Assembly (NCBI GenBank): GCA_009787175.1
Contig: WRGM01000154.1
Location: 1 to 18,288, forward strand
Direction: 5' to 3'
DNA: 18,288 nucleotides
DNA from: Candidatus Bathycorpusculum fermentans
GTDB taxonomy: Archaea; Thermoproteota; Bathyarchaeia; Bathyarchaeales; Bathycorpusculaceae
Part shown: piece by piece, positions 1 to 7,623 of the stretch
How the letters are laid out: each line of letters starts with the position of its first letter
How positions within the stretch are numbered: position 1 is the first letter of the stretch
The notes under the pieces: generated by a model
Seen by the model: the letters and a program-made list of their open reading frames with translations, nothing else
Told to the model about the DNA's origin: nothing
Database searches by the model: none
Translations under genes and position numbers: made by a program

Positions 1-66
1 TCCGAAATTCCTAAATCATCAAGGGTACTTGCAGAAAAACTAAAAATAAAAATATCGATTACGTAA
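1..66 (+). CDS. Possible C-terminal end of a truncated gene
   Basis: Frame 1 is open from the window edge for 21 codons and ends in TAA. The peptide (SEIPKSSRVLAEKLKIKISIT) is basic and could be the tail of a DNA-binding protein. A frame this short is often open by chance, so this is only a candidate that depends on sequence to the left of the window. Confidence 0.2.
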   Translation, partial: SEIPKSSRVLAEKLKIKISIT

Positions 67-84
67 AATAGCGGGAGTTACGGT

Positions 85-282
85 TTAAAAAAGCGATTTG
101 AGCTGTTTTCTTGGTTTACACTTTTGGGTATATTTAGCTAAATATTTGGCTCTGTATTCAAACGGGTCAATTCCGGCGACTGTACCAATATTTTTCAAAA
201 TACCTAGTGATTCATTTTGTAGAGTAAGAACGGACTTGGTTTTAGTGTAAGAAAAAGGATATTGGGTGTTTGTTTTATGAGA
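85..282 (-). pseudogene. Start-less 65-codon reading-frame remnant
   Basis: The minus strand stays open for 65 codons between a stop at 283-285 and its own TAA at 85-87, but has no ATG near its beginning; the first plausible start would be an internal TTG. The translation has protein-like composition, with a segment reading GIDPFEYRAKYLAKY followed by a Lys/Arg-rich tail (QKCKPRKQLKSLF). It overlaps the last codons of the cyclophilin gene in another frame. I do not recognise the family. The basic tail would suit a transposase or other DNA-binding protein, but that is a guess. It may be the C-terminal debris of a decayed gene, or chance. Confidence 0.3.
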
Positions 283-985
283 TTAATGTTGCTGAGATGA
301 GTGTTACTGTTTGTGTTGGCTGGCTTAGTTCTCCTTGAGAGTAAGTAACTGGAACATTTGCTATTTTGTCAACTGTATCTTTGCCTTCAATTACTTTACC
401 AAATGCAGTATATGTATCATCGAATTTAGTGCCATCGTCATAAATAATTCCGCTGTTGTCTACGGTGTTTATGAAGAAACCGCTTGCTGCTGAGTTAGGA
501 GCCTTAGTTTTTGCCATGGCAATTGTGTATTGATAATTATGGTTGTTTGAGCCAATTTCGTCTTTTATAGTCGGCAAGTTTTCGTTTATTGCGCCGCCTT
601 GTATCATGAAACTTTTCATTATTCGGTGGAATACTGTGCCGTCATATTTTCCTGCTGCTACTAGATTTAGAAAGTTTTGCGTAGTTATGGGTTTATCGTC
701 AAACAATTGAATAGTTATGTTGCCCATGCTTGTTTGTAGTAAAACTTTGGTGTTGCTAGTTGCAGGAGTTTGATTAGGAACCGCTGTGGATGTAGTTGTA
801 AGTGTTGGACTTGTTTGTGGACCAGAAGGGCTAGTTGAGTTGAATGCGCCTGCAAAGTAGGCGACTATAAGAATTGAAGCTATAGCTAAAGCGGCGATAA
901 TAATGTATAACGATTTTTTTGAGCTGCCCTTACCTGTATTAGGTTTATGATGGGTCTGTTTTTTACGATTATATTTAGGAGCCAT
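275..985 (-). CDS. Membrane-anchored cyclophilin-type peptidyl-prolyl isomerase
   Basis: This 236-residue protein catalyses cis-trans isomerisation of prolyl bonds, probably on the outer face of the membrane. A Lys/Arg-rich start (residues 1-25) is followed by one hydrophobic segment (about 26-47) and a Ser/Thr/Pro-rich linker (about 50-78). The cyclophilin domain runs from about residue 80 to the end. FHRIMKSFMIQGG at 119-131 carries the catalytic Arg (R121) and the conserved Gln, and NSAASGFFI at 164-172 matches the family's NSxxSQFFI with Gly in place of Gln. The basic N-terminus and single helix suggest an uncleaved anchor with the enzyme outside. The ATG at 985 lies about 25 bp from a TATA-like box, which favours a leaderless mRNA. 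The gene stands alone, 54 bp from the end of the HAD gene. The family is clear; substrates are unknown. Confidence 0.92.
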   Translation of the reverse strand: MAPKYNRKKQTHHKPNTGKGSSKKSLYIIIAALAIASILIVAYFAGAFNSTSPSGPQTSPTLTTTSTAVPNQTPATSNTKVLLQTSMGNITIQLFDDKPITTQNFLNLVAAGKYDGTVFHRIMKSFMIQGGAINENLPTIKDEIGSNNHNYQYTIAMAKTKAPNSAASGFFINTVDNSGIIYDDGTKFDDTYTAFGKVIEGKDTVDKIANVPVTYSQGELSQPTQTVTLISATLIS

Positions 986-1005
986 AACTCAAGGACTGCA
1001 GGAGG

Positions 1006-1015
1006 TTATATAAAA
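1006..1015 (-). promoter_or_regulatory. TATA box of the cyclophilin gene
   Basis: The minus strand reads TTTTATATAA, preceded by an A-rich BRE-like stretch. Its centre is about 25 bp from the ATG at 985, so transcription would start at or next to the start codon. Confidence 0.6.
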
Positions 1016-1039
1016 TTTTTTCCAAAACTATAATTTGGG

Positions 1040-1783
1040 CTACTTGATTATTTGGTTGAAGATTTTAGATACTTCTTGTAGGTTTTTGGCGGTAAAATCA
1101 GCGGCTATATTGTGGTTTGTTAAATTTTTTATTGAGTAAAATTGTGATCTGACAAAGATTGTTGTAAAGCCGGCGGTTTTTGCTCCTTTAATATCTTCAA
1201 CGGGACTATCGCCTACATAAATTACTTCGTCAGGTGTTACATGTAGTCGTTGTAAAATGTCGTTAAATATATGGGGGGAGGGTTTGCGCCAGCCGTTCTC
1301 ATCAGAGGTTAGTATAGTGTTGAAATATTTGCTTATGTCTAGTTGGTTTAGGCTGAAGTGTACAACGGGGGCGTAGGTAAAGTTTGAGAGTAAACCAATT
1401 TTTTTATTTGATATTTGTTTGAAGAGTTTTACTGCTCCAACGCGTAGTTTGAGGGCGTCTATGAAGTCTTTGAAAAAAACGTTTAATGCCGTCTTAATAC
1501 AGTCATCATCGGATTTTATGTTGTTATATCCTAGCTCGTTTAGAGCTTCAGTTACCCATATAGCGTTTGTCACTTCGCGCAGTTCACCATAGCGTACTAT
1601 GCGGTATTTTTCATGTGCCCTACTGTATGCCTCTAAAAATTTAGAGACAGGCATTTGGAAGCCTTCATTTACAAGTGCTAAGTAGAGATTCAGTTTTGAA
1701 GTGTCTAAATTATAGTCTGCGCAGTTAACAAGTGTACCTATGTAATCAAAAATTACAGCCTTAATTTGCTCCAAGTATCTCAT
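1040..1783 (-). CDS. HAD-superfamily hydrolase
   Basis: This 247-residue protein has the haloacid dehalogenase fold. Motif I is FDYIGTLV, with nucleophile D13. The second acidic residue of the phosphatase signature DxDGT is replaced by Ile (D-Y-I-G-T). Motif II is LLSNFT, the motif III Lys is in WRKPSP, and motif IV is YVGDSPVEDIKGA. The helical cap lies between motifs I and II, as in subfamily I enzymes such as phosphoglycolate phosphatase or 2-haloacid dehalogenase. The substrate cannot be told. The ATG lies only 4 bp after the stop of the upstream Mrp-type ATPase, so it is probably the third gene of the hypA transcript. That spacing may reflect co-transcription only; no HAD role in hydrogenase maturation is implied. 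Confidence 0.85.
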   Translation of the reverse strand: MRYLEQIKAVIFDYIGTLVNCADYNLDTSKLNLYLALVNEGFQMPVSKFLEAYSRAHEKYRIVRYGELREVTNAIWVTEALNELGYNNIKSDDDCIKTALNVFFKDFIDALKLRVGAVKLFKQISNKKIGLLSNFTYAPVVHFSLNQLDISKYFNTILTSDENGWRKPSPHIFNDILQRLHVTPDEVIYVGDSPVEDIKGAKTAGFTTIFVRSQFYSIKNLTNHNIAADFTAKNLQEVSKIFNQIIK

Positions 1784-1787
1784 CTCG

Positions 1788-2519
1788 TCAAAAATTTTTT
1801 ACTACATGTTTTAGGGTTTGACCAATGCTTGTATTAAGTAGTTTATTTTCATCGCCAATGGCGGATTCAACATTTGGGTCGAAAACGATTTTTCCAAGAA
1901 AGGGTAAGCCAAGTTTTTTTGTTTTATCTTCTATGCTGCAACAGATGTTTGGGGTTTGTTGCATGTTTTCCATTATGCCTATAATTGGTGTTTTTAATTC
2001 GCATAGCATGACTACTTGTTTTTTTACTGTTTCGAAGGCTAAAAGAGAACCGGTGGTAACTATTAGAAATTCAGCTCTATTGATGAATCGTAATAGGTCA
2101 AGTAGGATATCACCAATTCCAGGGGGCATATCGATAATTAAAAAGTCCAAGTTGCCCCATTGGGTAATTGCTAAGAGTTCAATTAACACATTAGAAACAT
2201 CTATACCGCGTAGAGGCGCAGGGTTTTCACCTATGAAGTAGACAAGAGACATATAGCTAATCCCGCAGGCTAAAGAGGGAACTAGACCTTTATCTTCCTT
2301 GGGAGCCACAAGGGGCACATTTAAAATAATATGTGTAGAGGGGCTTGTAAAGTCTAAATCGAACAGGCCAACCCGGTAGCCTTCATTTTTAAGAACCAAA
2401 GCTAACGTGGAGGCAACTAGACTTTTTCCAACACCGCCCTTACCGCTGGAAACAGCAATAACACGTTTTACATTTACAAGCCGCTTAGCTATAACGTTAA
2501 CCCGCGGGTCAATCATCAT
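1788..2519 (-). CDS. Mrp/MinD-family P-loop ATPase, probable archaeal HypB-type partner of HypA
   Basis: This 243-residue SIMIBI-class ATPase has a deviant Walker A motif, GKGGVGKS, at residues 26-33 (signature Lys near its start). A Walker B-like LIIDMPPGIGD lies mid-protein. It follows hypA directly: the hypA stop and this ATG are separated by 4 bp. In Thermococcales the classical GTPase HypB is absent, and an Mrp/MinD-type ATPase encoded beside hypA binds HypA and promotes nickel loading. The arrangement here matches that, so I infer a nickel-chaperone enhancer. The alternative is a general Mrp/ApbC iron-sulfur carrier; the CxxC typical of many Mrp proteins is not evident (a CC pair occurs near residue 190). 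Two ATGs are in tandem at the start; 2519 or 2516 could be used. Confidence 0.82.
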   Translation of the reverse strand: MMIDPRVNVIAKRLVNVKRVIAVSSGKGGVGKSLVASTLALVLKNEGYRVGLFDLDFTSPSTHIILNVPLVAPKEDKGLVPSLACGISYMSLVYFIGENPAPLRGIDVSNVLIELLAITQWGNLDFLIIDMPPGIGDILLDLLRFINRAEFLIVTTGSLLAFETVKKQVVMLCELKTPIIGIMENMQQTPNICCSIEDKTKKLGLPFLGKIVFDPNVESAIGDENKLLNTSIGQTLKHVVKNF

Positions 2520-2523
2520 CTAA

Positions 2524-2922
2524 CTATTTAACTCCCTGTATGCTATCAAACCAAATACCTCGCCCACTTGATATCTCAAAATCTGGACTACCACATTTGG
2601 GGCATTTAATAAAAGTATGAGCCGCCTCAGGCACAAAATGTATAGCCTCAACAGTTACAGGATCGAGTTTTTCTTTTTTAAATCGCCAATGATTCCCACA
2701 AGCACGACAAGAAAGCTCAGTTTTAGCCCTAAGGAAACGAAATTTAGCATTCTTAAACAAATCAGACTTCATCTCATTTAACGCAAACTTTAGAATACCT
2801 AACTCAGCATCTTGAAGCTCACCTAAGCGAACCGTCACACAAGTAACCTCCCGTAACTGTTCCACCTCAGCAATCTGCGCCGCCGTTGTTAAAATAGCCT
2901 CAGCTAAAGCCCACTCATGCAT
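2524..2922 (-). CDS. hypA: Hydrogenase nickel-incorporation protein HypA
   Basis: This 132-residue protein is the nickel metallochaperone for [NiFe]-hydrogenase maturation. It begins with the invariant MHE, in which His2 binds nickel, and this fixes the start. The zinc site is two CxxC pairs, C72/C75 (CRAC) and C107/C110 (CPKC), separated by 31 residues. Bacterial HypA has a short spacer here; the long one is the archaeal form seen in Thermococcus. The TATA-like sequence about 25-30 bp upstream suggests a leaderless or nearly leaderless mRNA. The next gene is the Mrp-type ATPase that probably works with it. No hydrogenase subunits or other hyp genes lie in the window, so the target enzyme must be encoded elsewhere. 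Confidence 0.93.
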   Translation of the reverse strand: MHEWALAEAILTTAAQIAEVEQLREVTCVTVRLGELQDAELGILKFALNEMKSDLFKNAKFRFLRAKTELSCRACGNHWRFKKEKLDPVTVEAIHFVPEAAHTFIKCPKCGSPDFEISSGRGIWFDSIQGVK

Positions 2923-2944
2923 AAGTCAGCATTAAGCTTTAGAA

Positions 2945-2956
2945 CAATTTAAAATT
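2945..2956 (-). promoter_or_regulatory. TATA-like box of the hypA cluster
   Basis: An AT-rich TTTAAA core is centred about 28 bp upstream of the hypA ATG. It sits in an imperfect dyad (CAAT...ATTG at 2945-2960). The position fits a leaderless transcript. Confidence 0.45.
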
Positions 2957-3124
2957 ATTGCACCCAACAAACATATCCTGTGTAAATACTCAAACTACCT
3001 ACGCTGACTCCACAACCTAAGAAATATCAAGCTTCAAGATGCTGACACACTAATTTAGTTTAGATACCAGAAGTAGAAATAGTGAAATAATTTTTGATGA
3101 TTAAAGGCATGGTTAGAGAAAAAG

Positions 3125-3131
3125 TTATATG
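3125..3131 (+). promoter_or_regulatory. TATA-like box of the parvulin gene
   Basis: TTATATG, preceded by the A-rich run AGAAAAAG (BRE-like), lies about 28 bp before the ATG at 3156. This again suggests a leaderless message. Confidence 0.45.
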
Positions 3132-3155
3132 TAAACAGGTAGCTAAACACTATTT

Positions 3156-3431
3156 ATGTCAACCAAAGCACATTGTGCCCATATCTTGGTAAAAACCTTA
3201 ACAGAAGCTCAAGCGTTGAAAGCACGCATAGACAGAGGAGAAAACTTTTCTGAAATAGCCAAACAAGCATCTCTGTGCCCTTCAGGTAAAAAAGGCGGAG
3301 ATCTTGGCACTTTTGGAAGAGGACAAATGGTAAAACCCTTTGAAGTAGCAGCATTTCAACTTGAAAAAGGTCAAATTTCTGATCCAGTCAAAACAGAATT
3401 TGGATACCACATAATCAAACGCATAGGGTAA
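3156..3431 (+). CDS. Stand-alone parvulin-type peptidyl-prolyl isomerase
   Basis: At 91 residues this is a single parvulin (PpiC/rotamase) domain without a signal peptide or SurA-like chaperone region, so it should be cytoplasmic. It accelerates prolyl isomerisation during folding. The diagnostic motifs are all present: AHILVK at the N-terminus (His9), a Cys (C41) at the active-site position, GGDLGTFGRGQMV at 48-59, PFEVAAFQL at 61-69 and FGYHIIKRI with His85 at the end. Size and motifs match single-domain archaeal parvulins such as those of Thaumarchaeota and E. coli Par10. The ATG is the first codon after a TATA-like box at leaderless distance. It faces away from hypA and lies 87 bp upstream of the PAP2 gene. 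Confidence 0.93.
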   Translation: MSTKAHCAHILVKTLTEAQALKARIDRGENFSEIAKQASLCPSGKKGGDLGTFGRGQMVKPFEVAAFQLEKGQISDPVKTEFGYHIIKRIG

Positions 3432-3518
3432 AAACAGTCCATCAAACAATAACAACAACATTTTTTACAATTTAACCACTTTAGGTTAATTAACTACATT
3501 TAATTGAAGGCGAGATAA

Positions 3519-4187
3519 TTGAAAACAAGCATGCTACAGCAAGAGCAGAATAAAAAAACAGTAGTATGCACTGCCTTACTTGTAGCATTTATACTATTTA
3601 CAATCTTTAAAACAAGCTTTCAATCAATAGATAATACAGTTAATCTTTGGGCAGCAACTATTCACACAGATACAGCAACGCTGTTAGCTAAAGGCATACA
3701 TTACGCCTTTGACACTATCACAATAGTAGCAGCTACAATAGTAATAGCAGGCTTCCTTCTTATAAAAGGTCGTAAAATCCAAAGCTTACTACTCATAGCA
3801 GCTACAGGCGGAAACGCTTTACTTGTAGCAGCTACAAAAACGATTACACAAGTAGCCAGACCCGAAAACCAAGTACTACATAACGAAAGCTTTGCATACC
3901 CAAGCGGACACTGCGCTGGTGCAATCATTTTAATTGGCCTATTAACTTATTACGCCTGGCTAAAATGGGGCAACAGACAACAAACAAAAATGGTACTTAC
4001 AACCATTTTTAGTTTAATAGTTACATTTGTAAGTATTGACCGAATTTATCTTAATGTCCACTGGTTAAGTGATGTAATAGGCGGATGTTTACTTGGCATG
4101 TTTTGGTTATCATTCTGCATCATATTTTATGCCCACTTAAAACATGACAACAGTTCTGAACCTCAAAGTGTACAACAATTTGAATAA
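3519..4187 (+). CDS. PAP2-family membrane phosphatase
   Basis: This 222-residue membrane protein has about six hydrophobic segments (roughly 15-33, 65-84, 88-104, 133-148, 157-172 and 186-205). It carries the full phosphatidic acid phosphatase type 2 signature: K107-x6-R114-P115, PSGH at 128-131 and R175-x5-H181-x3-D185. These residues form the vanadium-haloperoxidase-like phosphatase site. Likely substrates are isoprenoid pyrophosphates or lipid phosphates, for example polyprenyl carrier recycling, but sequence does not decide. The start is probably TTG at 3519, preceded by a purine-rich GAAGGCGAG; an ATG at 3531 is the alternative and has no ribosome-binding site. A DNA-level repeat, TAGCAGCTACA, occurs three times inside the gene. 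Confidence 0.9.
   Translation: MKTSMLQQEQNKKTVVCTALLVAFILFTIFKTSFQSIDNTVNLWAATIHTDTATLLAKGIHYAFDTITIVAATIVIAGFLLIKGRKIQSLLLIAATGGNALLVAATKTITQVARPENQVLHNESFAYPSGHCAGAIILIGLLTYYAWLKWGNRQQTKMVLTTIFSLIVTFVSIDRIYLNVHWLSDVIGGCLLGMFWLSFCIIFYAHLKHDNSSEPQSVQQFE
3727..3836 (+). repeat. Three exact copies of an 11-bp repeat inside the PAP2 gene
   Basis: TAGCAGCTACA occurs at 3727-3737, 3796-3806 and 3826-3836. Each copy encodes part of an AAT tripeptide in a hydrophobic segment. The third sits in a perfect 15-bp dyad, TTGTAGC-A-GCTACAA (3823-3837). Confidence 0.6.
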
Positions 4188-4285
4188 ACAGCTAAAAAAT
4201 AGGTTTAGAAGCTCAAGATTGCCTCACAACGTGACAAACAAAAGCTTTCTGCAAAAAATATACTGGATAATATTTCGTGTATAAA

Positions 4286-5446
4286 TTAGAAAGCCTGTGT
4301 GAGGCGGTTACAGGCTTCTTGTATGCGTTCTTTAGGTTGTGTGAATGTTATGCGTATGTATCCTTTTCCGTGTTTGCCAAAGCCTATGCCGGGGGTTACA
4401 GCAATGCCTATGTCAAGTAGTTTAGATGCGAATTTCATTGAGTCTTCTTTGCAGTTGACCCATACGTAGAATGTTGCTTTGGGAGTTTTACAGGGGTAGC
4501 CGATTTTTGTTAGTGTATTTATGAGCAGGTCGCGGCGTTCTTGGAGGGTTTGGTTGTTTTTGCGTAAAAATTCTGGCAGGTCACGGTTTTTGTAGATACT
4601 TAGGGCTGTGGCGGCGGCTTTTTGGGTGTAAACTGGTGGTCCGGAGTCTATTTGGGATTTGATTTTTGTTAGTCCTGCGATGAGTTGTTTGTTGCCGGCA
4701 GCGAAAGCTATGCGGTCGCCTGTCATGTTGAAGGTTTTTGATAGGGAGTTGAATTCTATTGCTACTTCGTCGGCTCCAGGGATTTCGAGTATGCTAGGGG
4801 CGCGGTAGTTGTCGTATGTGATTTCGGAGTAGGCGTTGTCATAGCAGAGGATTATTTTGTTGTCTTTGGCAAAGTCTACTGCTTGTTTTAAAAAGTTTTT
4901 GTCAATGGTTGCGGCGGTGGGGTTGTTTGGGTAGTTTAGATACATTATGCGTATATTGCCTGGGTTAATTGTGTCTAGGTCGGGTTGGAAATTGTTGTCT
5001 TCGAGAAGTGGCATGGGTATGGCGGTGCCGTCGCAGAGTATGGCGCTTCCGTTAGCGTATACGGGGTATGCGGGGTCAGGTACAAGTATTTTATCGCCGG
5101 GGTTGACAAATGCGCGGGCAATGTTTGCGAGCCCCTCTTTAGAGCCTAAGAGCGCGATTACTTGATCATGTTCTATATCTACGTTGAAGCGGTTTTTGTA
5201 CCAGGTAGATACTGCTTCTCGGAAAATGGGTTCGCCTTGGCTAAAGGAGTAATTGTGATTTTTCAAGTTAGATATTTCTTTTGTAAGTGCGTCTATTACA
5301 AAATCGGGTGGGGGTAAATCAGGATCACCTATGCTTAGCGAGATTAGATCAATGCCTTGATCTTTCTTTTCTTTTTGAATTTTTTCCATTTCAGCAAACA
5401 AGTATGGAGGTAATCGTTTAATTCTTTCAGCATATTCAAAATTCAT
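4286..5446 (-). CDS. dapL: LL-diaminopimelate aminotransferase
   Basis: This PLP-dependent class I aminotransferase (386 residues) converts tetrahydrodipicolinate directly to LL-diaminopimelate, using glutamate as amino donor and bypassing succinyl or acetyl intermediates. The N-terminus ERIKRLPPYLFAEM and the segment LISLSIGDPDLPPP are typical of the DapL group. NYPNNPT lies at 171-177, the PLP-contacting Asp at about 203 and the Schiff-base Lys at 237 in SLSKTFNMTG. I use the ATG at 5446 rather than the TTG at 5461: TGGAG lies 9 nt before it, and this start leaves a 1-bp gap after dapF instead of an overlap. The position directly after dapF, in a cluster lacking dapD/E/C, supports DapL over a general aspartate or alanine aminotransferase. 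It is the last gene of the cluster. Confidence 0.92.
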   Translation of the reverse strand: MNFEYAERIKRLPPYLFAEMEKIQKEKKDQGIDLISLSIGDPDLPPPDFVIDALTKEISNLKNHNYSFSQGEPIFREAVSTWYKNRFNVDIEHDQVIALLGSKEGLANIARAFVNPGDKILVPDPAYPVYANGSAILCDGTAIPMPLLEDNNFQPDLDTINPGNIRIMYLNYPNNPTAATIDKNFLKQAVDFAKDNKIILCYDNAYSEITYDNYRAPSILEIPGADEVAIEFNSLSKTFNMTGDRIAFAAGNKQLIAGLTKIKSQIDSGPPVYTQKAAATALSIYKNRDLPEFLRKNNQTLQERRDLLINTLTKIGYPCKTPKATFYVWVNCKEDSMKFASKLLDIGIAVTPGIGFGKHGKGYIRITFTQPKERIQEACNRLTQAF

Positions 5447-5447
5447 T

Positions 5448-6290
5448 CTAATTTTCTCCAAATAATATTCCTTGACAAACTTTTTCGGCGTTTCCAGTCA
5501 AAAATATGCCAGTATCAACCTCAACATGCAAATCGCCGCCTAATAGGTGAGCAGTAACTTTACTGTTAACTTTACCTAGTTTATTTGCGGCGGCAACAGC
5601 AGCACATGTTCCAGTACCGCAGGCAAGGGTTTCCCCGCAGCCGCGTTCCCAAACGCGTACTTTAAGCTCATCTTTTCCTATGACTTGTGTAAAAATAACA
5701 TTAGTGCGCTTGGGAAATGCTTCATGATTTTCTATAAATGGTCCAATGCTATCGATATGAGTTTTGTCAACGTTTTCGACGAATAATACGCAGTGAGGAT
5801 TGCCCATAGAGAGGCAGGTTACGCTAAAAGTTTTCTCTCCAACTGTTAAGTCACAGTTTATGCATGTATCCTCACCGTTGCCTGTCATAGGTAGAGAGGC
5901 GCGTTTCCAATTAGGTGCACCCATATCAACTTTAACTGAGTCAACCTGATTGGCATCATTAAGATTTAGCCATATGTTCTTTATGCCTGATAGAGTTTCA
6001 ACAGTAAATATAGTTTTTTTAACAACGCTAGTTTCATAGCAATACTTGCTAAAGCATCTTATGCCGTTGCCGCACATTTCAGCTTCGCTGCCGTCAAGGT
6101 TGAATATGCGCATTTTCACGTCAGCTATTTGTGAGTTGCAAACAAGTAATAGTCCATCGGCACCAATGGAGAATCGTCGTGTGCAGAGTTTTTTTGCTAA
6201 ATCTGAGGCTTTTTGGTTGTTTAACTTTTCGTCTCTATTGTCAATTACTATGTAATCGTTTCCTAATCCATGCATTTTCCAAAACTGCAT
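5448..6290 (-). CDS. dapF: Diaminopimelate epimerase
   Basis: This 280-residue, cofactor-independent epimerase converts LL- to meso-diaminopimelate. The two catalytic cysteines are present: C73 in EMCGNGIRCF and C224 in LACGTGTCA. The N-terminal FWKMHGLGNDY and the segment MGNPHCV at 162-168 are also canonical, and the length is normal. The ATG at 6290 directly abuts the lysA stop at 6291-6293, with GGGTGA just upstream inside lysA as ribosome-binding site, so translation is probably coupled. It supplies the substrate of LysA, encoded just upstream, and uses the product of DapL, encoded just downstream. Confidence 0.96.
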   Translation of the reverse strand: MQFWKMHGLGNDYIVIDNRDEKLNNQKASDLAKKLCTRRFSIGADGLLLVCNSQIADVKMRIFNLDGSEAEMCGNGIRCFSKYCYETSVVKKTIFTVETLSGIKNIWLNLNDANQVDSVKVDMGAPNWKRASLPMTGNGEDTCINCDLTVGEKTFSVTCLSMGNPHCVLFVENVDKTHIDSIGPFIENHEAFPKRTNVIFTQVIGKDELKVRVWERGCGETLACGTGTCAAVAAANKLGKVNSKVTAHLLGGDLHVEVDTGIFLTGNAEKVCQGILFGEN

Positions 6291-7583
6291 CTATTCACCC
6301 TGCTGTGTTACCTGTTGTCTTGTTAGTAAATCTTGGAATTGTTCTCGCTCTCTGACTAATACAGGTTTTCCTTGGCGTATCATAATTTCTGCTGCGCGTG
6401 GGCGCGAATTGTACTGAGAGCTCATGCTAAAGCCATAAGCACCTGCGTTAAGGATTGCTAAAATATCGCCTTCAACTATCTGCGGCAATTCACGGTCTTT
6501 AGCTAAAATATCACCTGACTCACAGAGTGGTCCGACAATATCAAAGGTTACCTCGTTTTGTGAATTTAGTTTATTTGCTATCAAGATGTGATGATATGAG
6601 CCATACATGGCGGGACGTATCAACGTGTTAAAGCCAGAGTCTACACCTATAAAGTTACGATGAGGAGTAATCTTTACTGTGTTGACAGCAGTTAATAGGA
6701 TACTGGCATCGCAGACAAGATATCTACCGGGTTCTATGCATAAAAATGGTTTACCTAACTTGTATTCCTTCACTTTAGCCTTAAATAATGAGACAATTCT
6801 AGAAACAAAATTAGGCAAATCAAAAACGTCATCATCTGGATGATAAGGAACACCTAAACCACCACCTAAATCAATAAAATCAAAAGTTATATCTAACTCG
6901 TCATGAACACGCTTTGCAATAGCTAAGAGCTTCTTTACAGCTTGAACATATGAGTCAATATTTAAAATACCAGAACCAATATGCATATGAATGCCAAACC
7001 GTTCAACACGCGCCTTCTTTGCAACCGCATACGCCTTTAGAACATCTTCTTCACATAGCCCAAATTTTACTTGTGGACCAGCAGTAATACAGTGATCATG
7101 ATGACCATCACCAATTTCAGGGTTAACACGTATAGAAATCGTTGGAGGCACAGCAATTTTGAGCAGACGCTCAAGTTCACTTTGACTATCAATATTTACT
7201 GTAATACCTGCATCAACAAGAAATTTAAGCTCATCATTTCTGACACTAGTTCCCGTGAAAAGAATATGATCAGGAACAAAACCACTACTTAACGCCAAAA
7301 AAACCTCACCAGGACTAACAGCGTCAAGGTATGCACCCTCTGCTTGAAGAACCTTTAACACAGTTATGTTAGAATTAGCCTTACAGGCATAATAAATACG
7401 TAAATCCTTATACTTACTCACTATAACATCATATAAGCGATTATAATTTTCACGAATCCTCTTCTCACTTAACACATAAAGAGGAGTATCATACCTTTGA
7501 GCTAACTCCTCAACAGAAAAACCATCAAAGTACAAACTACCTTTACGGTTCTCCAAAGGTTCACAAAGTTTACGTTTAACCAT
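6291..7583 (-). CDS. lysA: Diaminopimelate decarboxylase
   Basis: This PLP enzyme (430 residues) decarboxylates meso-diaminopimelate to L-lysine, the last step of the pathway. It has an alanine-racemase-like barrel: the PLP Lys68 in YYACKANSN, HMHIGSG, DLGGGLGVPY, EPGRYLV, and the C-terminal CESGD and GAYGFSMSSQYNSRPR motifs. These distinguish it from ornithine or arginine decarboxylases. I chose the ATG at 7583; a GTG one codon earlier (7586) is possible. GGTG lies 7 nt upstream of the ATG. The gene starts 40 bp after asd ends and abuts dapF. Archaea lack diaminopimelate-containing peptidoglycan, so the role here is lysine synthesis. Confidence 0.96.
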   Translation of the reverse strand: MVKRKLCEPLENRKGSLYFDGFSVEELAQRYDTPLYVLSEKRIRENYNRLYDVIVSKYKDLRIYYACKANSNITVLKVLQAEGAYLDAVSPGEVFLALSSGFVPDHILFTGTSVRNDELKFLVDAGITVNIDSQSELERLLKIAVPPTISIRVNPEIGDGHHDHCITAGPQVKFGLCEEDVLKAYAVAKKARVERFGIHMHIGSGILNIDSYVQAVKKLLAIAKRVHDELDITFDFIDLGGGLGVPYHPDDDVFDLPNFVSRIVSLFKAKVKEYKLGKPFLCIEPGRYLVCDASILLTAVNTVKITPHRNFIGVDSGFNTLIRPAMYGSYHHILIANKLNSQNEVTFDIVGPLCESGDILAKDRELPQIVEGDILAILNAGAYGFSMSSQYNSRPRAAEIMIRQGKPVLVREREQFQDLLTRQQVTQQGE

Positions 7584-7623
7584 CACTCACACCAAACAAT
7601 ATCTATTCATAAAGGAGATATTA

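Noticed and set aside
1825..2241. 138-codon plus-strand frame opposite the Mrp-type ATPase gene
   Set aside because: It is antisense to a clear P-loop protein, resembles no family I know and has Ser/Phe/Met-rich shadow composition.
3090..3110. TGATGA as a possible box C of a C/D RNA
   Set aside because: No CTGA box D lies at a suitable distance downstream, and no C'/D' pair is visible.
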